Of a stretch of DNA of 64,000 nucleotides, positions 17,930 through 28,388 are shown piece after piece. This DNA comes from an uncultured Aquimarina sp. (GTDB taxonomy: Bacteria; Bacteroidota; Bacteroidia; Flavobacteriales; Flavobacteriaceae). The notes under the pieces were generated by a model. It saw only the letters and a list, made by a program, of their open reading frames with translations. It was not told where the DNA came from and did not search any database. The stretch spans positions 1-64,000 of the forward strand of contig CANMKK010000014.1 of assembly GCA_947498455.1 (NCBI GenBank), read 5' to 3'. A program made the position numbers and the translations under genes. Position 1 is the first letter of the stretch. Each line of letters starts with the position of its first letter.

Positions 17930-20785
17930 ATGAAAAAGAATATACTTTTGATTTTAGGGTTTTTAATTTGTTTACAGGTCTATTGCCAGATTCCTACTTT
18001 GGCAATTCATAAAGATCAAAACAAAACCAATTTACCAATACAAAAACTATCGATTCAGGCAGATGTAGTTGGTAATATTTCCAAAACGACATTTGATATT
18101 ACTTTTTATAACCCTTATGATAAAATTCTTGAGGGGAGTTTTTCCTTTCCATTAAATGAAGGCCAGGACGTGTGTAGATATGCTCTAGAGATTAATGGAA
18201 AACTTAGAGAAGGCGTAGTAGTCAAAAAAGTTAAGGCTAGACAGGTATATGAGGCCGTAGTGAGGCAAAATATTGATCCTGGAATTATAGCTAAAACTAA
18301 AGGTAATTTTTATAAAACTAGAATTTATCCTATTCCGAAAAAAGGAGTTAAAAGAGTGGTTTTTGCGATAGAACATATATTGCCAATAACGGATGGGAAA
18401 TTGCACTATGTGTTACCGTTAAATTCTTCTGAAAAAATAGAAGAATTTTCCTTAGAGGTTAACGTAATTAAAAGTGAAGAAAAACCGAATTTAAAATCAA
18501 AAGAGTATACCAGTTTTGTTTTTGATACAGCTCAGGAGGTGTATCGATTAAATTTCAAAAGAAAAAAATATAGACCTTTAAAAGAGTTGGATATTACAAT
18601 TCCCATTTTTCAAAACACGGATGATTTTGTGCAAGTAGAAGAGTATAAAGGGCAACGATATTTTTATACAGGTTTTAAAACGCCAAAGTTTGAAAGCAAA
18701 CCTAAAAAAACTCCAAATAGTATTGCGGTGTATTGGGATCGTTCCTTTTCTGGAGAGAAGAGAGCTATTGAAACAGAATTAAAATTATTAAAAACATATT
18801 TAGAAGGTATAAAAGGGAAAAAAGAAGTTTGTATATATGCTTTTAATTATAAAGAAACTGGGGATAAAGAATTTAAGATAGGTAATGATGCTTCGGCAAT
18901 AATATCATATTTAAAAAGCCTTCCTTTTGATGGAGCTACAAGGTTGGATAATCTCAATTTTATAGAAGGATATGATGAGATTTTATTTTTTTCGGACGGA
19001 ATTTCTACAATCGAAAATCAAGAAATAAGGTTGCCAGAAACACCTATATATACATTTAGTTCGTCATCAGGATCTGATTATAGTACGCTAAAGTATATAG
19101 CCACAAAAACAAAAGGAAAATACATGAAGCTTTCTAAAAACACACTAGATGCTTCATTACATGAAATGAATACATCTAGTGTTCGCTATCTTTCCTGTGA
19201 TTTTGATGAGAAGTACTTTAGGGATGTTGTGATTTCTCCTTTTTTAAATAAAGGAGATGTGTTCTCTGTGGCGGGTATTGCTTTGCGTCAAGATATCGAA
19301 TTTGTGGTAAATTTTGGAGATGAAACAGGGGTTGTTTGGAGTAAGAAAATTAAAATAAAAGGAGACACTGTAGATAATAGAATTATTCCCAGAGTATGGG
19401 CGAGGTTTAAAATAGGAGAACTTGACATGAGGTATGAACAAAATAAAGACTTGATTACTGATCTTGGAAAAGAGCATGGGATAGTTACTCGTAATACATC
19501 TTTTATTGTTTTAGATCGCATAGAGGATTATGTAACTCATAATATTGTTCCTCCAGAAGAACTACGAAAAGAATACGATTTGTTAATGGCTCAAAAAACT
19601 AGAAATGAAAAAGGCGATCAAATTCTCTTTCAAAAACAAAATGTTAAATATTTAGAAGATCTAAAGCTGTGGTATAAAAAGAGTATTGTACAAACTAAGG
19701 ATTTGGATAAAGAAGTGTTAGAAGGTGAGCCAATAGAGGTTGAAGTTGTAGAAGATGTGGAAGAGATGGAAGAGGTGGAAGAAGTGGCATTTCAAACTCA
19801 AAGATATGAGGAATCAGCTAATGCTAATAGAAATAATGAATCTAGCACTTCCGAAAATAAGAATTCATTAAAAAGAAAGCCTAAACCTAAAATCAAATTA
19901 CTGGCATGGCAACCAAATGCACCATATCTAGATAGTTTAAGAAATGCTTTACCAAAAAATGTAGCTTCAGTATATTATAAGCTAAGAGAAGAAAACAAGA
20001 CTACCCCATCGTTCTACATCGAAGTAGCAGATTTTTTCTTTAAGAATAAAAATAAAGAATTGGGTGTTGATGTGTTGTCTAGCCTATTAGAACTTGATCT
20101 CGGTAATGCCGAAGTGTTGAAAGTTGTTGCTAGGAGATTACTGGATGAAAACCAAACTGAATTAGCGATAGCTGTTTATAGAGAAATATTAGAGCTACGC
20201 CCTGAAGAACCCCAGTCACATCGAGATGTAGCGTTAGCTTACCTTCAAAATAAAGAATATCAACTAGCATTAGATACGTTTAATCATATATTGACTATAA
20301 AATGGAAGCGATTCGAATCTGTAAAGCAAATTGTGCTTAATGAAATGAATGCGTTAATAGCTTTGCATAAATCTTCGTTGGATTTATCCAAAGTGAATAA
20401 AGAACTTATACATGAGATGCCATTAGATGTGCGTATTGTTGTGGATTGGAGTAGTAATGATAATGATATTGATCTTTGGGTAGTGGATCCAAAAGGAGAA
20501 AAGTGTTACTACAAGAATGCGGAAACGATGATAGGAGGTAGGATTAGTAGAGATATTACAAATGGATATGGTCCGGAAGAATTTTTATTAAAAAAAGCCC
20601 CTAGAGGTTTTTACACAATATATGTGAATTATTACAGCGAATCCCGCCAGAGTATTGTAGGTCCTGTAACGGTGTATGCCACTTTGTATACAAACTATGG
20701 TAGAAAAAATCAAGAATCTAAAAAGATTACAATACAATTAGAAAGCGGAAAGAAAACACTACAAATTGGTCAGTTGGAATTTTAG
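17930..20785 (+). CDS. VIT / von Willebrand A / DUF2135 domain protein, secreted
   Basis: This 951-residue protein starts with a signal peptide (about 1-19, ending VYC-Q). A VIT domain covers about 25-150 (ADVVGNISKTTFDITFYNP). A vWA-like domain (about 263-400) has a MIDAS-type D270-R-S-F-S. An acidic low-complexity stretch (about 600-625) and TPR-like helices (about 690-800) follow. A DUF2135 domain (about 834-935) contains WSSNDNDIDLWVVDPKGE and APRGFYTIYVNYYSE. VIT-vWA proteins are thought to bind proteins at surfaces. No enzyme domain is visible. The gene stands alone behind a sigma-54-like promoter. Confidence 0.88.
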   Translation: MKKNILLILGFLICLQVYCQIPTLAIHKDQNKTNLPIQKLSIQADVVGNISKTTFDITFYNPYDKILEGSFSFPLNEGQDVCRYALEINGKLREGVVVKKVKARQVYEAVVRQNIDPGIIAKTKGNFYKTRIYPIPKKGVKRVVFAIEHILPITDGKLHYVLPLNSSEKIEEFSLEVNVIKSEEKPNLKSKEYTSFVFDTAQEVYRLNFKRKKYRPLKELDITIPIFQNTDDFVQVEEYKGQRYFYTGFKTPKFESKPKKTPNSIAVYWDRSFSGEKRAIETELKLLKTYLEGIKGKKEVCIYAFNYKETGDKEFKIGNDASAIISYLKSLPFDGATRLDNLNFIEGYDEILFFSDGISTIENQEIRLPETPIYTFSSSSGSDYSTLKYIATKTKGKYMKLSKNTLDASLHEMNTSSVRYLSCDFDEKYFRDVVISPFLNKGDVFSVAGIALRQDIEFVVNFGDETGVVWSKKIKIKGDTVDNRIIPRVWARFKIGELDMRYEQNKDLITDLGKEHGIVTRNTSFIVLDRIEDYVTHNIVPPEELRKEYDLLMAQKTRNEKGDQILFQKQNVKYLEDLKLWYKKSIVQTKDLDKEVLEGEPIEVEVVEDVEEMEEVEEVAFQTQRYEESANANRNNESSTSENKNSLKRKPKPKIKLLAWQPNAPYLDSLRNALPKNVASVYYKLREENKTTPSFYIEVADFFFKNKNKELGVDVLSSLLELDLGNAEVLKVVARRLLDENQTELAIAVYREILELRPEEPQSHRDVALAYLQNKEYQLALDTFNHILTIKWKRFESVKQIVLNEMNALIALHKSSLDLSKVNKELIHEMPLDVRIVVDWSSNDNDIDLWVVDPKGEKCYYKNAETMIGGRISRDITNGYGPEEFLLKKAPRGFYTIYVNYYSESRQSIVGPVTVYATLYTNYGRKNQESKKITIQLESGKKTLQIGQLEF

Positions 20786-21006
20786 AGTTTCTAAGGTTTA
20801 ACATTTTCCTAACACATATAGGTGTAACAAAATTAGGGTAGTTGATGTCTTATCAGGAAAGACGATACCAACTAGTCAAATAAACTAAAAAAAAGTACCC
20901 AAAATAATATTTATAAAAGTGTTTATTTAACCTCCGTTTAGTGAGTCTTTAGTAGAAAATAAAGCGGATATATTTTTTATATCTGAATACATCTTAATCA
21001 AGGGCT

Positions 21007-21708
21007 ATGATTGAAATTAAAGACTTGCATAAATCTTACCAAATGGGAAGCAACTCCCTTCATGTTCTTAAAGGAATAAATTTTAGTGTTAAAGAAGGAG
21101 AGTTAGTAGCCATCATGGGATCTTCTGGTTCTGGAAAATCTACGCTTCTTAATATTTTAGGAATGTTAGATGAAGCCGATACCGGGAGCTATTTTTTAGA
21201 TAATGTCCCTATCAAAGGATTAAATGAGACAAAAGCTGCACAGTATCGTAATAAATTTTTAGGATTCGTTTTTCAGTCATTTAATTTGATTAATTATAAA
21301 ACGGCACTTGAAAATGTGGCATTACCACTGTACTATCAACGTAAAAAACGAAAAGAAAGAACAGAAAGAGCGCTGGATTATTTAGGGAAAGTAGGACTTG
21401 CAGAATGGGCAACCCATTTACCTAGTGAAATGTCGGGAGGACAAAAACAGCGAGTAGCCATCGCAAGAGCATTAGCTGCCGACCCTAAAGTATTGCTAGC
21501 TGATGAACCTACAGGAGCTCTGGATAGCAAAACTTCGTATGAGGTGATGGATATTATACAAAGCATCAATGACGAAGGGAAAACAATATTAGTGGTAACT
21601 CACGAACCAGATATTGCAGATATGTGTAAGCGTATTGTACATCTTAAAGACGGTGTTATAGTCGAAGATAAATATGTCGAACAAGTAAGAGCTTCTCAAT
21701 ATGTTTGA
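21007..21708 (+). CDS. ABC transporter ATP-binding protein (MacB/LolD type)
   Basis: This 233-residue ATPase powers the efflux system encoded downstream. Walker A is GSSGSGKST (38-46), the Q-loop lies in FVFQSFNLI, the signature is MSGGQKQR, and Walker B is VLLADEPTGALD. A His switch is in VVTHEPD. The sequence belongs to the MacB/LolD group, whose members work with FtsX/MacB-type permeases. The stop overlaps the first permease start by 8 bp. The upstream 221-bp gap shows no clear regulatory motif. Confidence 0.93.
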   Translation: MIEIKDLHKSYQMGSNSLHVLKGINFSVKEGELVAIMGSSGSGKSTLLNILGMLDEADTGSYFLDNVPIKGLNETKAAQYRNKFLGFVFQSFNLINYKTALENVALPLYYQRKKRKERTERALDYLGKVGLAEWATHLPSEMSGGQKQRVAIARALAADPKVLLADEPTGALDSKTSYEVMDIIQSINDEGKTILVVTHEPDIADMCKRIVHLKDGVIVEDKYVEQVRASQYV

Positions 21709-22930
21709 TAAAGATAGGTGGCAAGAAATATTTGAAGCCCTTGGAAAAAATAAACTACGGACTTTTTTGTCTGGATTTACTGTGGCGTTAGGGATTCTAA
21801 TTTTTACGGTATTATTAGGATTGGGTAATGGATTGCTGAATAGTTTTTTAAGCAGTTTTGTAGATGATGCCCAAAATATCATATTTATTAGAGGAGGGAG
21901 AACCTCTAAGGCTTATAAAGGATTTCAGGAAAATCGACGTATTCAGTTCGAAAATGAAGATTATGAATTCATCAAGAGTAATTATATGGGGAAAGTTGAG
22001 CATGCTACCCCAAGAATCTATCGTAATGGATTAGCAAAACATGGAAAAGAATCAGGAAGTTATACCATTAGGGCGGTTCATCCTGATCATCAATATTTAG
22101 AAAAGACGATTATGATGAAGGGACGATATCTCAATGAAGCAGATGTCGAAAACAGAACTAAAAATATTGTAATAGGAAGACTGGTAGAAAAAGATCTGTT
22201 TAAAACAGAAAATTCTTTAGGGAAAATTCTGGAAGTTGATGGAATTGCGTATAAAATTGTAGGAGTTTTTCAGGATAGTGGAGGAGATAATGAAGAACGC
22301 ATTATATATATGTCCTATAAAACGGTACAGTTGCTTTTTGGTAACAATGAGTATTTAGATCAAATAAATATATCCTACAATATGGGTATGAACACGGAGC
22401 AAGCTATCGCCTTTGCTCAAAAAATAGAAGATGATTTTAAGGAAAAATTCAAAGTAGCCCCAAATGATCAAAGTGCCATAAGAGTACGCAGTTTTGTAGA
22501 AGAGATTCAGGAGACAATGACTATTTTGGGAGGAATTTATGCGATCATCTTTATTGTCGGAATAGGGACTCTGATTTCTGGAGTTATAGGCATTGGGAAT
22601 ATCATGACTTTTAGCGTTAAAGAACGAACTAAAGAATTAGGGATTCGAAAAGCACTAGGAGCATCACCTAAGTCAATTATAGCAATGGTATTGCAAGAAT
22701 CGGTATTGATTACTTCCGTTGCCGGATATTTAGGATTAATACTTGGGATTTTTGTGTTAAAACTAATAGGGAATAACTTAGAAGAGTTTTTTATAGTAAA
22801 CCCAAAAGTAGAAACAAGTATTATAATCGGAGCAACTATGATATTAATATTCTTTGGACTTTTGGCTGGGTATATTCCGGCAAGAAGAGCGGCAAGGATA
22901 AAACCCATAGTAGCCTTAAGAGATGAATAG
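21701..22930 (+). CDS. ABC transporter permease, MacB/FtsX type (first)
   Basis: This 409-residue permease has one N-terminal membrane segment (about 22-44), a large periplasmic MacB-type domain (about 50-275) and three C-terminal segments (FtsX domain). Motifs include GKNKLRTFLSGFTVALGI at the start, VKERTKELGIRKALGASP in the coupling loop and GYIPARRAARIKPIVALRDE at the end. It overlaps the ATPase gene and is followed by a paralogous permease. The two probably form a heterodimer. Confidence 0.92.
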   Translation: MFDKDRWQEIFEALGKNKLRTFLSGFTVALGILIFTVLLGLGNGLLNSFLSSFVDDAQNIIFIRGGRTSKAYKGFQENRRIQFENEDYEFIKSNYMGKVEHATPRIYRNGLAKHGKESGSYTIRAVHPDHQYLEKTIMMKGRYLNEADVENRTKNIVIGRLVEKDLFKTENSLGKILEVDGIAYKIVGVFQDSGGDNEERIIYMSYKTVQLLFGNNEYLDQINISYNMGMNTEQAIAFAQKIEDDFKEKFKVAPNDQSAIRVRSFVEEIQETMTILGGIYAIIFIVGIGTLISGVIGIGNIMTFSVKERTKELGIRKALGASPKSIIAMVLQESVLITSVAGYLGLILGIFVLKLIGNNLEEFFIVNPKVETSIIIGATMILIFFGLLAGYIPARRAARIKPIVALRDE

Positions 22931-22945
22931 TTAAAACGTAGTACT

Positions 22946-24208
22946 ATGAAATTTATATTCGAAAGAGATACTTGGCAAGAAATTTATGGAGCTATTCGCA
23001 AGAATAAAGTGCGTACTATTATTACTGTAATAGGTGTGACCTGGGGGGTGTTTTTATTTGTCTTTTTACTAGGAATGGCAAAAGGTTTAGATAACAGTTT
23101 TAGAAGTCAATTTAATGATTTTGCTACAAATACCATGTTTTTATGGGGGCAACGTACAAGTATTCCTAATAATGGTTTTAAAAGAGGAAGATCCATGCAA
23201 CTTACTTTGGATGATGTAGATGCATTAAAATCGCAGATAGGGGATATAGAATATATAGCACCTCGAAATGTCACTGGTAGATGGGGTACTCCTCCTGGTC
23301 AATTTGTTAGGGGTTCTAAATCTGGAGCATTTCAGGTATTCGGAGATTATCCAATAATTGATAAAGTTTCTAAGAAGAAGATATTTGATGGAGGAAGGTT
23401 TATAAATGAAGAGGATATTAGGTATCAACGAAAAGTCTGTGTGATTGGAGAAGATATTTACAAGCAGTTTTATGATAAAGATGAAGATCCAATAGGAGAT
23501 TTTGTAAAAATTAATGGAATATACTTTAAGGTTATTGGAGTTTATAAACCTACTCAGATGGGATTCGAAGGTGATGACTCTATTTTTTTACCATTTACTA
23601 CTTTTCAAACAATATTTAATCAGGGTCGAAAGATAGCTTGGATGGTAATCACAGCAAAAGCAGATAAAAATATTGTAGACACTGAAATCACTGTAAAGAA
23701 TACTTTAAAGCGAATGAGCAATGTGCATCCAGATGACGATCAGGCTTTCGGGAGTTATAATTTAGGAGAAGAAGTTGCTAAGATAGGTGGGTTCTTAAGT
23801 GGAATGAGGCTTATTACTTATATCGTAGGAATTGCAACTTTAATTGCAGGAGTCATAGCAATCGGAAATGTCCTATTAATAACGGTTAAAGAACGTACCA
23901 AAGAGATTGGGGTAAGGAGGGCATTAGGAGCAACTCCATCCGAAGTACGGGGGCAAATTATGTTAGAATCAATTCTATTAACATTTTTGGCAGGTTTGAT
24001 AGGTTTCATTTTTGGAACTTTACTGCTATGGCTAATAAACACTATAGTAGGAACTAATGAAGATATACCAATATTAAACCCTACAGTAGATATATTTGCA
24101 GTATTCGGAGCGTTATTTTCAATTGTAGTTTTAGGAACTTTAATAGGACTTATTCCAGCACAAAAAGCAGTAAGCATAAAACCAATAGAAGCCCTAAGGG
24201 AAGAATAA
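22946..24208 (+). CDS. ABC transporter permease, MacB/FtsX type (second)
   Basis: This 420-residue paralog of the preceding permease has the same topology: RKNKVRTIITVIGVTWGVFLF at the N-terminal segment, a periplasmic domain, then VKERTKEIGVRRALGATPSE and LIPAQKAVSIKPIEALREE at the C-terminus. It follows the first permease by 15 bp. Two different permease genes with one ATPase suggest a heteromeric transporter. The substrate cannot be told from sequence; macrolide, lipid or peptide export are family possibilities. Confidence 0.92.
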   Translation: MKFIFERDTWQEIYGAIRKNKVRTIITVIGVTWGVFLFVFLLGMAKGLDNSFRSQFNDFATNTMFLWGQRTSIPNNGFKRGRSMQLTLDDVDALKSQIGDIEYIAPRNVTGRWGTPPGQFVRGSKSGAFQVFGDYPIIDKVSKKKIFDGGRFINEEDIRYQRKVCVIGEDIYKQFYDKDEDPIGDFVKINGIYFKVIGVYKPTQMGFEGDDSIFLPFTTFQTIFNQGRKIAWMVITAKADKNIVDTEITVKNTLKRMSNVHPDDDQAFGSYNLGEEVAKIGGFLSGMRLITYIVGIATLIAGVIAIGNVLLITVKERTKEIGVRRALGATPSEVRGQIMLESILLTFLAGLIGFIFGTLLLWLINTIVGTNEDIPILNPTVDIFAVFGALFSIVVLGTLIGLIPAQKAVSIKPIEALREE

Positions 24209-24242
24209 AATAACAAACACAATAAACATCTAACCATTCAAA

Positions 24243-25367
24243 ATGAAAAAGTTTTTTAAAATTCTATTAATAGTATTTTTAGTAGTAGCACTAGGTTTTT
24301 CGGGAAAATATTTAATTGATTCTAATAGTAAGTCACCCATTGTATTTACTACCGAAAAGGCGTTTAAAACTTCAATAGAGGAAAAAACAGTAGCAACAGG
24401 AAAAGTAATTCCAGAAGATGAAGTGGAAATTAAACCACAAATATCTGGAATTATAGAAAAAATCTATGTAGAAGAAGGAGCAGCGATAAAAACAGGAGAT
24501 TTGATTGCTAAAGTAAAAGTAGTTCCTAATGAACAATCCATGAATAGCGCGAGAGGGCGAGTTAAAAATGCAGAAATAGTACTTGATAACTCTAAGGTAG
24601 AATATGATAGAAATAAAGCCCTATTTGATAAGGGAGTCATATCAAGTCAGGTTTTTAATGAAATCACATTAAAGTATAATCAGGCTAAACAAGATGTGTC
24701 GAATGCTAAGAGTGATTTGCAGATCATACGGTTAGGATCTGCAGGAGGTTCTTCATCAGCTAATACTAATATTAGGGCAACCGTAGCGGGAACAATTTTA
24801 GAAATCCCTGTAAAAGAAGGAGATCAGGTGATCGAGAGTAATAATTTTAATGCAGGTACAACCATAGCTACTATTGCAGATCTAAACAAGATGATTTTTG
24901 AAGGAAAAGTGGATGAAGCGGAAGTTAGTAAGCTAAAAATAGACATGCCTCTAAAAGTAAGCTTAGGAGCAATAAAAGATAAAGAGTTTGATGCCAAGTT
25001 GCGGTTTATAGCCCCAAAAGGAAATGAAGAGCAAGGTGCAGTTCAATTTAAAATTGAAGGAGATGTGTTTTTGGATGATTCTTATTTTGTGAGAGCAGGA
25101 TATAGTGCGAATGCTTCTATTGTATTAGATACCAAAACAGATATTTTAGCGATAAAAGAAGCATTGCTGCAGTTTGATAAGGAGACCGAAGATCCTTTTG
25201 TAGAGATAAAAACAGGGGATCAGGAATTCGAAAGAAAAGATGTAGAAATCGGACTTTCTGATGGGATTAATGTAGAAATATTATCTGGAGTATCAGAAGA
25301 AGACGAAATTAAGGTGTGGAATAAAACAGAGCCGATTAAGAAAGAGGCAGAAGAGGATAAAAATTAA
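24243..25367 (+). CDS. Periplasmic adaptor (membrane fusion protein) of the efflux system, first
   Basis: This 374-residue MacA/HlyD-type adaptor has an N-terminal membrane anchor (about 5-24). The lipoyl-like halves are EIKPQISGIIEKIYVEEGAAIKTGD and RATVAGTILEIPVKEGDQV, and an alpha-hairpin (about 100-165) lies between them. Beta-barrel and membrane-proximal domains follow. The adaptor bridges the ABC permeases and the TolC channel. It lies 34 bp after the second permease. The charged C-terminus (KKEAEEDKN) is short. Confidence 0.9.
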   Translation: MKKFFKILLIVFLVVALGFSGKYLIDSNSKSPIVFTTEKAFKTSIEEKTVATGKVIPEDEVEIKPQISGIIEKIYVEEGAAIKTGDLIAKVKVVPNEQSMNSARGRVKNAEIVLDNSKVEYDRNKALFDKGVISSQVFNEITLKYNQAKQDVSNAKSDLQIIRLGSAGGSSSANTNIRATVAGTILEIPVKEGDQVIESNNFNAGTTIATIADLNKMIFEGKVDEAEVSKLKIDMPLKVSLGAIKDKEFDAKLRFIAPKGNEEQGAVQFKIEGDVFLDDSYFVRAGYSANASIVLDTKTDILAIKEALLQFDKETEDPFVEIKTGDQEFERKDVEIGLSDGINVEILSGVSEEDEIKVWNKTEPIKKEAEEDKN

Positions 25368-25426
25368 GATTTAAATTGTTTATTAAAAAGTTGTAACAAC
25401 ATCAATCAATTATATACAAATAGAAT

Positions 25427-26884
25427 ATGATTCGAATTAAAATTTCAGTTTTATTATTCTTGTTTTTGGGAATTACAGTTTCTCAAGCACAGAAAAAACA
25501 ATGGACATTAAGGGAGTGTGTAGAATATGCTCTAGAGAATAATATTACGATAAAGCAATCGGCTCTTGATTTAGAAGCTTCTAATATTGATAAGAGTGAT
25601 GCTATTGGTGGTCTATTGCCTAATGTAAATGCTAGTGCAGGAAATTCTTGGAGTTCAGGTTTGACTACGAATCCAATAACAAACGATAACAGTACGACTA
25701 CCTTTAGAAGTTCTAATTATGGAATTAATGTTGGAATAACTTTATTTGATGGACTTAGAAATATAAGACGCGTACAAAGAGCAAAATTAAATAAATTATT
25801 AAGTCAATATAATTTAGGTAGATCAAAGGATGATATTGCTTTATTTGTAGCGAACAGTTATTTGCAAGTATTGCTGAATAAAGAATCTTTAGTTGTTGTT
25901 GAAAAACAGCATGAGATAACATTGGAGCAGTTAAAAAGAACAAAAGAGTTAGTAGATGCAGGAGTGTTGCCTCAGGGAGATTTGCTAGAAATCGAAGCTA
26001 CCTCTGCTGATGAATTAACTCGTATTGTAAGAGCAGAAAATGCTATTCTAATATCTCGTGTAAGTCTAGCACAGACATTATTAATTAAGGATTATGAAAA
26101 CTTTGATATAGCAGAGCAAGAATATTTAGTACCATCTTCAGGAATTCTTAATAAAACAATAGAAGAGATACGATCTACGGCAAGGGAATCTAGATATGAA
26201 GTGCAAATAGCGGAGCAAAATAAACTTTTGGCAGAAAAGGATTTACAGATATCTAGAGGAGCTTATTATCCTACACTAAGCGGGTCATTTAACTATGGGA
26301 CAAATGAGATTGATGCTAATAATTTCGAAGAGACAGATGTTTTGAACCCAGATTTACCATTTATTGATAGGCCAATTGGTTTTGTAGAAAATACGAATGA
26401 TATTGTAATTAACAGAACGGAAAACTTTTTATTGAGAGAAGTAGGGCCTACGCCTTTTATTGAACAGTTGTATAGTAATGATCGTATTTCTTATGGATTC
26501 TCACTTTCTTTACCAATTTTTAATGGATTCTCAGCTAGAAATAATGTAAAAAGAAGTAAGATCAATGTAAAACGTACTGCTTTCCAACTAGAGCAAGCTG
26601 AATTAGATTTAGATAGTAAAGTGTATCAGGCATATCTGGACGCTAAGGGATCGGCAGAAGCATATGAGGCAGCTCAAGTGGCCGTAAAAGCACAAGAAAG
26701 GGCATACCAATATGCTAAGGATCGCTATGATGTAGGGTTGACCAATGCATTTGATTTTAGTCAGTCTAAGTTTAGATTAGAAAATGCTGAAAGTAGTGTG
26801 GTACAAGCAAAATTTGATTACATTTTTAAAATTAAAGTATTAGAACTTTATTTTGGGATTAAATTAGCAGATATAAAACTATAA
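25427..26884 (+). CDS. TolC family outer-membrane efflux protein
   Basis: This 485-residue protein has a signal peptide (about 1-21, ending SQAQ) and two OEP repeats. Typical parts are WTLRECVEYALENNITIKQ at the start, TLFDGLRNIRRVQRAKLN, and SLPIFNGFSARNNVKRSK in the second half. The C-terminal half ends with VGLTNAFDFSQSKFRLENAE. It forms the outer-membrane exit duct. It lies between two adaptor genes, an arrangement that suggests one operon. Confidence 0.92.
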   Translation: MIRIKISVLLFLFLGITVSQAQKKQWTLRECVEYALENNITIKQSALDLEASNIDKSDAIGGLLPNVNASAGNSWSSGLTTNPITNDNSTTTFRSSNYGINVGITLFDGLRNIRRVQRAKLNKLLSQYNLGRSKDDIALFVANSYLQVLLNKESLVVVEKQHEITLEQLKRTKELVDAGVLPQGDLLEIEATSADELTRIVRAENAILISRVSLAQTLLIKDYENFDIAEQEYLVPSSGILNKTIEEIRSTARESRYEVQIAEQNKLLAEKDLQISRGAYYPTLSGSFNYGTNEIDANNFEETDVLNPDLPFIDRPIGFVENTNDIVINRTENFLLREVGPTPFIEQLYSNDRISYGFSLSLPIFNGFSARNNVKRSKINVKRTAFQLEQAELDLDSKVYQAYLDAKGSAEAYEAAQVAVKAQERAYQYAKDRYDVGLTNAFDFSQSKFRLENAESSVVQAKFDYIFKIKVLELYFGIKLADIKL

Positions 26885-26958
26885 GAAGTTGCTTTCTATC
26901 AAAGCTGCTAAATAGAAACATGTAATTTTATGAACAGGATTAATTTATAAAGTGAGCT

Positions 26959-28233
26959 ATGAGTAGAAAAACCTTACTAATAATTTTAAGTATTGTTGTT
27001 GTAGTAATTGTTGGGCTTGTTCTGGGTAAAAAGGCTGGATGGTTTGGTAAAGATGGAAATAGTAAGTCGGTAGAAATATCAAAAATTGAAAAGACAACTA
27101 TTATAGAAATGGTTGCAGCTACAGGAAAGATTCAGCCAGAAGTGGAAGTCAAGCTTTCTTCAGAGGTATCTGGTGAAATTATTGAGCTCCCAATTAAAGA
27201 AGGTCAGCAAGTTAAAAAAGGAGACCTTTTAGTTAGAATCAATCCAGATATCATACAATCAGGATTGAATAGGTCTCAGGCCGCATTAGAAAACGTAAGA
27301 GCGGGTTTAGAACAGGCAGAAGCAAGTCTTAAAGAGGCCAAGTTTACGTATACCCGAAATAAGGAGTTGTTTGATAAAGGCGTTATTTCTAAAGCAGAGT
27401 GGGATAAAAGTGTATCTGCTTTTGAGGTAGCACAGGCATCTAAGAAGTCGGCATTCTATAGTGTACGGAGTGCAGAAGCAACTGTTAGTGAGGCTAAGGA
27501 TAACCTGAATAGAACTACTATTTATGCGCCAATGAGTGGAACAATTTCAAAATTATCTGTAGAATTAGGAGAACGTGTTGTTGGTACACAACAGATGGCG
27601 GGAACAGAAATTCTTAGGGTTGCTAATCTTAATAATATGGAGGTTGAAGTTGATGTGAATGAAAATGATATTGTTAAAATATCCGTTGGAGACTCTACTA
27701 TCGTAGAAGTAGATGCGTATCTTAAGAAAGAATTTAAAGGATTGGTTACAGAGATTGCAAATTCTGCAGAGAGTGCATTAAGTACAGATCAAGTAACAAA
27801 TTTTAAAGTGAAAGTTAGAATTCTAGAGGATTCTTATAGCGATTTATTAAAAGGCAAGCCTGAGAATTACTCACCTTTTAGACCGGGAATGACAGCAACG
27901 GTTGATGTGATAACAAATAAAAAAGAGCAGGTGATTGGAGTTCCAATTAGTGCTATTGTTATTAAAAGCGATACTTCTAGTACTGTAAAAAAATCTTATA
28001 GTAAAAATAAATTACAAAGCACGGATGAGAAGTTTGAATGTGTATTTGTTAGAGATCAAGGTGTAGCTAAGTTGAGGGTAATTAAGACGGGAATTCAGGA
28101 TGGTAGTAATATAGAAATCATCGAAGGATTAGAAGAAGGGGAAGAAGTGATAACAGGCCCATATAATTTGGTAACTAAAACTTTAAAACCAGGAGATAAA
28201 GTGATTCTAAAATCAAATGAAAAAGTTGAGTAG
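26959..28233 (+). CDS. Periplasmic adaptor (membrane fusion protein) of the efflux system, second
   Basis: This 424-residue MacA-like adaptor has an anchor (about 5-24). The lipoyl motif KLSSEVSGEIIELPIKEGQQ is followed by a hairpin with NKELFDKGVISKAEWDK, and the second lipoyl half contains YAPMSGTISKLSVELGERV. The beta-barrel region and YNLVTKTLKPGDKV at the end complete the family pattern. It is longer than and diverged from the first adaptor. It may be the true MacA partner, or part of a mixed adaptor ring. Confidence 0.9.
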   Translation: MSRKTLLIILSIVVVVIVGLVLGKKAGWFGKDGNSKSVEISKIEKTTIIEMVAATGKIQPEVEVKLSSEVSGEIIELPIKEGQQVKKGDLLVRINPDIIQSGLNRSQAALENVRAGLEQAEASLKEAKFTYTRNKELFDKGVISKAEWDKSVSAFEVAQASKKSAFYSVRSAEATVSEAKDNLNRTTIYAPMSGTISKLSVELGERVVGTQQMAGTEILRVANLNNMEVEVDVNENDIVKISVGDSTIVEVDAYLKKEFKGLVTEIANSAESALSTDQVTNFKVKVRILEDSYSDLLKGKPENYSPFRPGMTATVDVITNKKEQVIGVPISAIVIKSDTSSTVKKSYSKNKLQSTDEKFECVFVRDQGVAKLRVIKTGIQDGSNIEIIEGLEEGEEVITGPYNLVTKTLKPGDKVILKSNEKVE

Positions 28234-28388
28234 AGTCAGTGGTATATTTTGATTCATTATTGTCTCATTTTGTTTTCTCCCTTTTGTAATGAGTTTGGTG
28301 AGAAGATAGGCTAAATATCCTAAAGCAATTTAAAAATAAGTTATTCAAAAACTAATTTGGTTTATCTTTGCTTAAATTTTTTTAAGAA

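Noticed and set aside
23818-24237. 139-codon minus-strand frame opposite the second permease
   Set aside because: Antisense to conserved FtsX-domain sequence; similar shadows occur in the first permease, pointing to codon bias.
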